From Coriobacteriia bacterium (GTDB taxonomy: Bacteria; Actinomycetota; Coriobacteriia; Coriobacteriales; UBA8131): a stretch of DNA of 7,676 bases. Below the pieces are notes generated by a model. The model saw nothing but the letters and a program-made list of their open reading frames with translations, had not been told where the DNA came from and searched no databases. The DNA lies in NCBI GenBank assembly GCA_009781535.1, contig WQXX01000050.1:1-7676 (forward strand). The letters are read 5' to 3'. The first letter of the stretch is position 1. Every line of letters begins with the position of its first letter. Position numbers and translations under genes: made by a program. Shown one piece after another: positions 1-5,913 of the stretch.

Positions 1-2172
1 AGGTATCGTCCAGTACCCGTCGTCCTCCATTCCCACGATGCCATACGAGGTCATCCAACCCAAGCCAGGGTCAAGCTCGACCACCCGGTAGGTAGCGTCC
101 GGCTCCACCTCTATCAACGCCTGGTCAAAACAATGGAGCATGAACACACCAGGCATGCCGGGAACCAAAGAGCCACCAAGACCCAAACCGCCATTGCTGA
201 TGAAGTTATCAGCACTCAGCTCAACAGGTTCCCACTCGTCTTGCCCAACAAGGCGCTCAAGCCTGAAGAAGAAGGGGATGTCAAGCGCCAGCTCTGGTAT
301 AAACGTCTCGGTCTCGGTGTCATAGAGTCCGGCAATCTTACCGACCTCGATATACGCCATCGCTTTCTTACTGTTGTGGAAGGTCACGAATGCCAACCCG
401 TAATCATCGTCGATCTTAAACGCGCTGGTGCTCCACATATCATCCCCAAAGGGGTAGTCGTCACCTAAAGAAAAACGGGGACTCCTTGGCACATTGGGAA
501 AACTGCCTCCCAAGGCTATGGATATCGAGAATTCCGGATCGTTGAAGCTATCAGGCAAGGGCCCGACCTCCACAACCCAGTAATAATCATCGATAGGCAG
601 GTTCTCGATCTTGGTGAGCATGCCGTTTTTCAGGGTGAAGCTGTTGTTTGTCAGATCGACACTGAAGGCGCCGTGTACGGGATGGTACTCCAGATTCAGA
701 AGAACGGCATCAGCGGGGTCGTCTTCGGCAGAATGGTAGATCTGGAAGGTGAAGAACTTGTTCTCGTCAAACAGCGTGGCATTCTCAACGCGCTTGAGCA
801 ACCAGAGCTCACCGACCTCGGTATCCCTGGTGTTCAGGTTATCCTCAGCGTACAGGTTGATTCTCGTGTCTGGACGGGCGCCTCCGATGAAGGCCTGCAC
901 CTCGTTCCAGTCAAAGAAGTTGCCGCCCTCATAGACCAACACGAGCGGCGTGCCTCCCATGACAGGGACATCCGGGGTCATGCCTTTCGCGCTGATGATC
1001 AAATGGTCGTTGGCAGCAGCGAGCGAGAGCGAAGTGGAGCGGGTGTCAGGAATCCTCAGATAGAACTCATCGCTTGTCCAAGACCAGGTACCGCCGCTGT
1101 TCAAAAACGCGCCACCCTCAAGATATTGCGCGGTCTGCTTAATCCCATAGACTTGCTCATTGCCCTTCAGCTCGCTTGCACTATCAGCCGATTTACCGGA
1201 AGTGAACCTGATGTCACTTATCCCAGGGCCAGTCAGTGACAGGAAGACCTTGTCCAGATTCAGCTCGCTGGCGCTGACTCCGCTTGGCACGCCTTGAAGC
1301 TCTGCGGTTATCGTCAATGGACCGTAGTAGACCACATCGTCATCTATGCCTGTGGTGTCATCGATGCTGGCAGCCGAATCATCTATGTGCAGGGACAGTG
1401 ACGTGTATTCACTGAGGGCGGATCCAGCCGAACGTTGTATCTTCGCATCGCGTATCAGGGCACTGACCAAGGCGTTGAACTTCGCCCGTTCAGCTGGGTT
1501 GCTGTCCAAGCTGGTCTTCAGGACGATAAAAGCGTCATTCGTTGGGTCATTATCGCCGTCGTCAGAGAGCATCTTCCATATGGCGACCTTCGTTGCCATC
1601 AGTGCGACGGTCTTGCTGATGGAGCCGATATTGTCCGGAGCTCCACTGTATAGGTTGTTCAGGCGCGTCAGGCTTGCCACGCTTTCTGCGTCATGCGCAC
1701 GAAAGTCGCCTCGATAGCCGTTTAAGATCAGCCAATAGACCGCTTCAGCGTTTTTAAGCATCGCCCCTGACATCGCCCATGACGCACCAGCGACATAACC
1801 GCTCACTTCATCGGTCGTCGTTGGGCCCCATGTCTCACCGAGGCTGTTGGTGACCGTCGGGCCTTTCCACGATGATTGTGCCTTGGGATGGAAGGCGACG
1901 AACGGGTCGACGCAGTAGATCTGGCTGGAGATCGTCCTGACGCCGTCGGACGTGCCGCCGATCGGTATGTCGGCGTTGCCGGTCCATACACCACCGCTTG
2001 GGTAGCTGAGCCGGTAATTGATCATGACGTTGTCGTAATACTTGACTGACGCGATATACGACGTAAGTGTGCCGTCATAGGCGTACGCAGCCTGGGGAAT
2101 CCGTGCAATGGGGATGAGCAGCGTTGCGAGCATGGTGCATGCGGTGAGTAGTACGATAGCCTCTCTCTTCAT
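1..2172 (-). CDS. Surface adhesin with variant thioester (TQXA-type) domain and Cna_B-like stalk domains, partial
   Basis: The reading frame is open for 724 codons from an ATG at 2172 to the left edge, so the C-terminus and any sortase signal are not visible. AAAGGAGGT lies 5 nt upstream of the ATG and fixes the start. Residues 1-31 form a signal peptide (MKRE, hydrophobic core, AYA before YDG). Residues about 60-215 resemble the thioester domain of Gram-positive adhesins: Cys87 lies in IYCVDP, and the second motif reads TKVAIW at 194-199. In this family Cys and the Gln of TQxA form an internal thioester that bonds covalently to host ligands; here Lys195 replaces that Gln. A YGP motif at 283-285 starts a beta-rich linker. 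Residues about 454-604 look like a Cna_B/isopeptide domain with Lys460 (LWLLKRV), Glu535 (YWVVEV) and Asn600 (VTFHNSKK). A second such domain starts near Lys612 (IEVGKIAG) and has Glu699 (YRVVEL). The likely role is wall-anchored adhesion. The fold is fairly sure; the ligand is unknown. Confidence 0.85.
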   Translation of the reverse strand, partial: MKREAIVLLTACTMLATLLIPIARIPQAAYAYDGTLTSYIASVKYYDNVMINYRLSYPSGGVWTGNADIPIGGTSDGVRTISSQIYCVDPFVAFHPKAQSSWKGPTVTNSLGETWGPTTTDEVSGYVAGASWAMSGAMLKNAEAVYWLILNGYRGDFRAHDAESVASLTRLNNLYSGAPDNIGSISKTVALMATKVAIWKMLSDDGDNDPTNDAFIVLKTSLDSNPAERAKFNALVSALIRDAKIQRSAGSALSEYTSLSLHIDDSAASIDDTTGIDDDVVYYGPLTITAELQGVPSGVSASELNLDKVFLSLTGPGISDIRFTSGKSADSASELKGNEQVYGIKQTAQYLEGGAFLNSGGTWSWTSDEFYLRIPDTRSTSLSLAAANDHLIISAKGMTPDVPVMGGTPLVLVYEGGNFFDWNEVQAFIGGARPDTRINLYAEDNLNTRDTEVGELWLLKRVENATLFDENKFFTFQIYHSAEDDPADAVLLNLEYHPVHGAFSVDLTNNSFTLKNGMLTKIENLPIDDYYWVVEVGPLPDSFNDPEFSISIALGGSFPNVPRSPRFSLGDDYPFGDDMWSTSAFKIDDDYGLAFVTFHNSKKAMAYIEVGKIAGLYDTETETFIPELALDIPFFFRLERLVGQDEWEPVELSADNFISNGGLGLGGSLVPGMPGVFMLHCFDQALIEVEPDATYRVVELDPGLGWMTSYGIVGMEDDGYWTIP

Positions 2173-2198
2173 AGTTTACCTCCTTTGGTGTGTATATG

Positions 2199-2220
2199 AC
2201 CTGCGTCAGATGACACAGGT
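2199..2220 (-). promoter_or_regulatory. 22-bp palindrome just upstream of the adhesin ribosome binding site
   Basis: The arms ACCTGCGTCA (2199-2208) and TGACACAGGT (2211-2220) are reverse complements at 9 of 10 positions, separated by GA. On the minus-strand transcript the single mismatch becomes a G-U wobble, so the RNA could form a 9-10 bp hairpin ending 12 nt before AAAGGAGGT. It is either a leader hairpin that shields or stabilises the message, or the DNA operator of a dimeric repressor. No T-run follows, so it is not a terminator. Confidence 0.6.
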
Positions 2221-2235
2221 ATGAGACGTAGTTCT

Positions 2236-2250
2236 GTCGCGAAAAGACGA
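2236..2250. repeat. Direct repeat copy 1 (GTCGCGAAAAGACGA)
   Basis: This 15-mer matches the copy at 2269-2283 at 14 of 15 bases in the same orientation. The two starts are 33 bp apart, close to three helical turns, so a protein could bind both on one face of the DNA. It lies between the palindrome and a weak -10 candidate upstream of the adhesin. A role as a regulator binding site is inferred. Confidence 0.55.
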
Positions 2251-2268
2251 AGGTTATAAAAACATGCC

Positions 2269-2283
2269 GTCGCAAAAAGACGA
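2269..2283. repeat. Direct repeat copy 2 (GTCGCAAAAAGACGA)
   Basis: This is the second copy of the 15-mer, differing from the first by one base (A for G at position 6). Its last five bases overlap a short dyad, CGACA-GT-TGTCG at 2281-2292, that the first copy lacks. If the TATAAC at 2258-2253 on the minus strand is the -10 of the adhesin promoter, this copy covers the -35 position and the other copy lies at or just after the transcription start. Confidence 0.55.
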
Positions 2284-2431
2284 CAGTTGTCGATGTGTAG
2301 CTCTGTGTTTGTCATTTAATCCACCCGCTTGACGTTTTGTAACCAGTACACGCACCCTCAGATATGCTGGAACGTCAGTTTTATAATACGGAGTATACAA
2401 CAAATTTGTGCGAATTGATGCGAGGACAAGC

Positions 2432-2465
2432 AAAAAGAGAGAAACGCGCAACTTGCGCGTTTCTC
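2432..2465 (-). terminator. Rho-independent terminator of the protease gene
   Basis: Positions 2439-2465 form a perfect inverted repeat: GAGAAACGCGC, five-base loop, GCGCGTTTCTC. Read on the minus strand the hairpin is followed after two bases by TTTTT (2436-2432). It starts 60 nt after the protease stop codon and so ends that transcript before the adhesin gene. On the plus strand no comparable T-run follows at once, so it is one-directional. Confidence 0.88.
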
Positions 2466-2524
2466 AATCGTTGTTTTCTGAGCAGATTCCGTTCCGCAGG
2501 CTTCACAACAGGCAGGGAAAAATC

Positions 2525-4609
2525 CTACCCAAGAGTTATCGGCTGAGGTACGCCGTTAGTAACCTGGTAGTAACCGGGTGCTGAGTAGTACGCGTTGCCA
2601 TTGAAGTCGATCATTACAAACTTGACTGCAAAGCGGGCGTCCCTGGACCATTCTGATAGATTTGAGACCGGACGCATGTTGAACACCATACTTGAGTCAT
2701 ATGATTCGATGTTTCCAAGCTCCATCTCCACAAGGCGTTCTCCTGTTACGACGTCGTAGGTTCCTGCACGCAGCATCCAGTACATGATCGCCCAGATATT
2801 ATCGCCATCCTGAAGCTGATAGAGCTCTTTTCCTGCCATACCTGTTTCAGGATCGATGGGCGGTACGGCTCCCAGTAACTCATAGACGCCCGTCTTGAGA
2901 TCATGGACGATGATCATCGAGTACCGGACGTCGTTGATCAGGAGGGGAGAGACATAGAAATCATAGTCATCGCTTGTAGCCAATGGTTCCATATAGATGG
3001 GCAGACCACCGATGGCGCCCCAGTCGTTTTTGAAGTTCGCCCTGAAGATGCCGTTATCAAAGTCGTGGAAGAAGTCATTGCTCATGCCATAGAGGCCGAG
3101 CAAGCCGTCTACGTCGTTGTCAAGCACGGCTGCCTGGGCTATGTAGACCGCCGCAAGGCCGCCAGCGAGTTCAGATCCGATATCGAGTTGCCATTGTCCA
3201 TTTGTCCCGAGGGTAAGTGGATGACCTTCAAGATCTTCAAAGGGAATACGTTCTACCGGTCCTGGCGCAACCGGGGTCAAAGAGGGGTTCGAACTGCTTG
3301 TTTTATTCATGTAGGCGACAGCCTCGGTCGAAAGCGAGCCTTGTATGGAGAACTCATAGAAGAACCTGAATCCTTCACTGGTGCCCATATCTGCAAACCT
3401 TAAGACCTCCCTCTCATTGCCCCCATAGTTGTAGAAGCATGAGAGTCCATTCGCGCCTTGGCGTCCGGCGCCGGTGACCTGGTAGATAACACACTGGTTC
3501 AGTCCACGCAGCACGTCACTACCAGAAAGCGGGAAGAGCTTCTCTTTAATCCCACGCGAAACCAAATCGCCCAGGTCGACCATGTTCGTATAACCAGAGG
3601 TGGGGCTGTTGCAATAGTTCTCTGCTTCTTTTGCTACGCGCGCATAGGTGCCCAGGTACTGCTGATCCTTTGTGGCAGAAAAGAGCGATTCGTCTCCCAT
3701 ACGCTGGTAGGCCTCAAGCAAGGGCTTAAGCTTTGTCAGATCAACCAGCGAAAGAGTAGCTGCAAGCGAATCGCGCCCCCTCAGCGATGCAAAATAGGTA
3801 TCGCAGATTGCGCGGCCGAGTTCCTCTCCATCCATGCCCGGTTTGTTTGCAAGTGCCTGGAGAAACGCGGTGTAGTCCCAGCCTTGGAAAGGCTCGACGT
3901 CTTGAGACGCAACCATGTAGTGTGCATACCCTTCGAAGGTTGCGGCGGTATCAATCGTCGCCATCAGGCAGGCGTCAAAACCGACGATCTCATATAGAGG
4001 ATCCCCATTGGTGGTCTTCGAGGTAACGGCGAGGGCGTCTTGCAGTTTTTTCATGGTCAAGGATTCCATTTTGAAATTCTCGTCAAAGCACACTCCGCTG
4101 AGGCTTCCGCCGCCGTGATCCCAGAATTGGAGCATCCGATTATCAGCGGGGTAGTTGGTATTACAATAGTTGAGGAACTTTACCAGCGTATCCTTACTGC
4201 CCATGCTCGCCTGAGGCCAGGTCTCAAGGAGCTTTACCCCTTCGCTGCTATAACGATAGATCTGCAGCTTTGTTGCATCTACATCGTTAAACCAGGACTT
4301 GGCGCCACCTGTCATGATGATGATCTCTATGTTTTCAGGGAGCTTGACCGCAAGCATTTCCTCGAGGTCAGTAGTCGCTGCGCCGCCGGAGCTTTCCAGA
4401 TCGGTACCGCACAAATACCAATAGATCGCCCATGAGCCAGCTTCGCCACTATTCTGGCCATTGTGCTGGCCGATAGAGACGGATTTCCTTTCCCACTCCC
4501 TCCAGATCCGTACCGTTTCTGTTGGGATACAGGATGTGAAGACCATAATGAAACTGAGAACCAACACAAAGCCGATGACTAGAGTAGTACGACCCCTTTT
4601 AACGTTCAT
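2525..4609 (-). CDS. Clostripain-family (peptidase C11) cysteine protease, exported, probable lipoprotein
   Basis: This is a 694-residue protease of clan CD family C11, whose members (clostripain, PmC11) cleave after Arg or Lys and mature by self-cleavage. The ATG at 4609 is chosen because AGGAGG lies 8 nt before it and a signal sequence starts there; an in-frame ATG at 4654 would add 15 residues without a clear site. Residues 1-27 have a KRGR start, a hydrophobic core and FTSC, an imperfect lipobox with Cys27 as the likely lipidated residue. The protease core starts at about residue 59 (WAIYWYLCGTDLE), with catalytic His165 in FWDHGGG and Cys214 in GFDACLM. GLSCFYNYGG near 388-397 fits the end of the catalytic core. 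Residues about 425-694 are an extra beta-rich region with a Ser/Pro-rich linker at its start and no function I recognise. The ends are intact. It probably acts at the outer membrane face on host or self proteins, and a terminator isolates it from the adhesin downstream. Confidence 0.9.
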   Translation of the reverse strand: MNVKRGRTTLVIGFVLVLSFIMVFTSCIPTETVRIWREWERKSVSIGQHNGQNSGEAGSWAIYWYLCGTDLESSGGAATTDLEEMLAVKLPENIEIIIMTGGAKSWFNDVDATKLQIYRYSSEGVKLLETWPQASMGSKDTLVKFLNYCNTNYPADNRMLQFWDHGGGSLSGVCFDENFKMESLTMKKLQDALAVTSKTTNGDPLYEIVGFDACLMATIDTAATFEGYAHYMVASQDVEPFQGWDYTAFLQALANKPGMDGEELGRAICDTYFASLRGRDSLAATLSLVDLTKLKPLLEAYQRMGDESLFSATKDQQYLGTYARVAKEAENYCNSPTSGYTNMVDLGDLVSRGIKEKLFPLSGSDVLRGLNQCVIYQVTGAGRQGANGLSCFYNYGGNEREVLRFADMGTSEGFRFFYEFSIQGSLSTEAVAYMNKTSSSNPSLTPVAPGPVERIPFEDLEGHPLTLGTNGQWQLDIGSELAGGLAAVYIAQAAVLDNDVDGLLGLYGMSNDFFHDFDNGIFRANFKNDWGAIGGLPIYMEPLATSDDYDFYVSPLLINDVRYSMIIVHDLKTGVYELLGAVPPIDPETGMAGKELYQLQDGDNIWAIMYWMLRAGTYDVVTGERLVEMELGNIESYDSSMVFNMRPVSNLSEWSRDARFAVKFVMIDFNGNAYYSAPGYYQVTNGVPQPITLG

Positions 4610-4616
4610 CCCGCTC

Positions 4617-4623
4617 ACCTCCT
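4617..4623 (-). promoter_or_regulatory. Ribosome binding site that sets the protease start
   Basis: On the minus strand this reads AGGAGGT and lies 7-8 nt before the ATG at 4609. The longer in-frame start at 4654 has no such site and falls close to the predicted transcription start, so the shorter protein is preferred. Confidence 0.8.
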
Positions 4624-4658
4624 GTTGATTGCATACCAACTGGTTAACGCGCAATCAT

Positions 4659-4667
4659 ATTTTATCA
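4659..4667 (-). promoter_or_regulatory. Extended -10 promoter for the protease gene
   Basis: The minus strand reads TGATAAAAT, an extended -10 (TGn plus TAAAAT, one base from consensus). The expected transcription start is near 4652, giving a leader of about 40 nt with the AGGAGGT site in it. I see no good -35 hexamer at 16-18 nt spacing, as is allowed for extended -10 promoters. Confidence 0.55.
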
Positions 4668-4701
4668 CTCCCAACGCGAGATGCGCTTTTAGACCGTTCG
4701 G

Positions 4702-4710
4702 TGGTACAAT
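4702..4710 (+). promoter_or_regulatory. Extended -10 promoter for the permease-amidohydrolase pair
   Basis: TGGTACAAT is an extended -10 element (TGn plus TACAAT, one base from consensus). Transcription would start near 4717, about 35 nt before the permease ATG. No clear -35 hexamer is present. It also shows that the in-frame ATG at 4629 lies upstream of the promoter and is not the real start. Confidence 0.6.
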
Positions 4711-4751
4711 CTGTGCCACGTGCAGAGAGTCTTTGTCTCAAAGGAACCATC

Positions 4752-5888
4752 ATGAAAAAGAAACTATCGGTGTGGCAGGCAGCGTGTATCATCACAGGAT
4801 ATGGGGTAGGCAGCGGTATCATGACGCTTCCATATCTGGTCAATCGCGCAGGAATCCTCTGGAGTGCGCTGATTCTTCTGGCGGCTTTCCTTTTCAGCTA
4901 CTGCATGCACATGATGCTTGCCGAGCTTGCCATTGGGAGCGGGCACGGCACCCAGGTGGTTGCGATGTTTAAAAAGTTCCTTTTTCGCGGCAAACACGGG
5001 AATATCTTCATCGTCATCCTGTTTATTTTGACCGCGCTCGTACTGATCACCAACCTGGCTGCCTACGTGGCAGGTGGCGCTGAGGTTTTAGAGGCTTTTG
5101 GGCTCCCTCCACTAGCGGCAAAACTCATCTTCTATGTGATGGCTGCGGTCGTCGTCTTCTTTGGGCTAAAGATTCTTGGAATCAGTGAGACCATCTCAGT
5201 AGCTATCATCATCGGCATCGTCGCCGTGCTTGCCGTTGCCTCGCTGTTCAACCTGAACAATCCGTTCGTCTTTTCCACCGGAACCCCAAGTGAGCTGCTT
5301 GCCTTCTTTGGTATGGCGATGTTCTCGTTTGTTGCGTTTTTCAGCGTACCGCAGGTGGTGGAAGGGCTTGAGGGCGATCCTGTCAAGGTGCGCAAAGCCG
5401 TGCTTGCAGGACTTGGGCTCAATTTCCTCTTTATTGTTGTCATCATCGTGTGCGCCCTGGCCTCCTCTGCCCGCATCACCGAACTTGCCATGATAGGTTG
5501 GTCGGAGGGCATCGGGCTGTGGGCGCAGATCTTCGGCTCCGCCTTCATCATCCTTGCGATGCTCACCACCTATTGGTCAGTCTCGCTGGCGCTTGCAGAC
5601 ATCATCAAGGAGCAGCTGAAATGGCACAAGAACATCTGCTGGGTGATCGCGACCGTGCCATCGTTGCTTCTGGTGCTTTTCAACCTCGGGAGCTTCCTTG
5701 AGATCATGCGGGTAGCTGGTGGGCTCATCGCCATCCTCATCGCATTTTTGGTGGTGCCAGCCTATCATCGATGCCGCAAGGAGAACGGCAAGCTGCTTTT
5801 GCCCAATGCATTGGCGAGTTTGCCGATGCAGATAGCCGTGCTTGTCGCCTTTCTGCTTATGGCGGTAGGCAGCGCAGTCAGCATCTGA
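4752..5888 (+). CDS. Amino-acid permease, AAAP / aromatic amino acid type, 11 TM
   Basis: The 378-residue membrane protein starts at the ATG at 4752 (MKKKLSVWQA), preceded by AAAGGA at 4740-4745. The frame is open further upstream, but that part is polar and lies across the promoter. I count about eleven hydrophobic segments: near 8-30, 33-55, 85-107, 121-142, 147-167, 182-202, 220-240, 256-282, 293-315, 319-338 and 358-376. TM1 carries GYGVGSGIMTLPY, the Gly-rich broken helix of the APC superfamily, and FFSVPQVVEGLEGDP at about 196-210, with the KVRKAV that follows, is typical of Trp/Tyr-type and related AAAP carriers. These import amino acids using an ion gradient. The exact substrate cannot be read from the sequence; aromatic or other neutral amino acids are most likely. 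It is the first gene of a two-gene unit with the amidohydrolase 25 nt downstream, and is divergent from the protease. Confidence 0.85.
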   Translation: MKKKLSVWQAACIITGYGVGSGIMTLPYLVNRAGILWSALILLAAFLFSYCMHMMLAELAIGSGHGTQVVAMFKKFLFRGKHGNIFIVILFILTALVLITNLAAYVAGGAEVLEAFGLPPLAAKLIFYVMAAVVVFFGLKILGISETISVAIIIGIVAVLAVASLFNLNNPFVFSTGTPSELLAFFGMAMFSFVAFFSVPQVVEGLEGDPVKVRKAVLAGLGLNFLFIVVIIVCALASSARITELAMIGWSEGIGLWAQIFGSAFIILAMLTTYWSVSLALADIIKEQLKWHKNICWVIATVPSLLLVLFNLGSFLEIMRVAGGLIAILIAFLVVPAYHRCRKENGKLLLPNALASLPMQIAVLVAFLLMAVGSAVSI

Positions 5889-5913
5889 GCATCCAGGATT
5901 CTGGGAGGTAAGC

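Larger units (their letters stand above)
2173..2524. other. Intergenic control region between the protease and adhesin genes
   Basis: These 352 bases lie between two minus-strand genes and contain no convincing gene. They hold the protease terminator on the protease-proximal side, then a more AT-rich stretch, then a pair of direct repeats and a palindrome next to the adhesin start. The adhesin promoter must lie here but no single promoter stands out. Candidates on the minus strand are TATAAC at 2258-2253, between the two direct repeats, and TTACAA followed 17 nt later by TTAAAT at about 2316-2344. Both match consensus only partly. Short open frames here on either strand begin in the terminator or run into the protease gene and look accidental. 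Confidence 0.6.

Noticed and set aside
673..1239. Long plus-strand frame inside the adhesin region (and similar frames at 133-468 and 1346-1717)
   Set aside because: They are antisense shadows of the continuous 724-codon minus-strand gene, which has a signal peptide, ribosome binding site and recognisable domains.
2137..2172. Lipobox-like LTAC at residues 9-12 of the adhesin
   Set aside because: The Cys is too close to the N-terminus for a lipoprotein signal; a normal signal peptidase site (AYA before YDG) follows at residue 31.
2254..2451. 65-codon minus-strand frame in the intergenic region
   Set aside because: Its start lies within the terminator hairpin, it has no ribosome binding site, and it covers the direct repeats.
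2364..2546. 60-codon plus-strand frame near a perfect TATAAT at 2382-2387
   Set aside because: It crosses the terminator and the end of the protease gene, has no ribosome binding site or -35, and no plus-strand gene follows the TATAAT.
4629..4751. In-frame N-terminal extension of the permease by 41 residues
   Set aside because: It is polar, lies mostly upstream of the extended -10 at 4702-4710, and the ATG at 4752 has its own ribosome binding site and leads straight into TM1.
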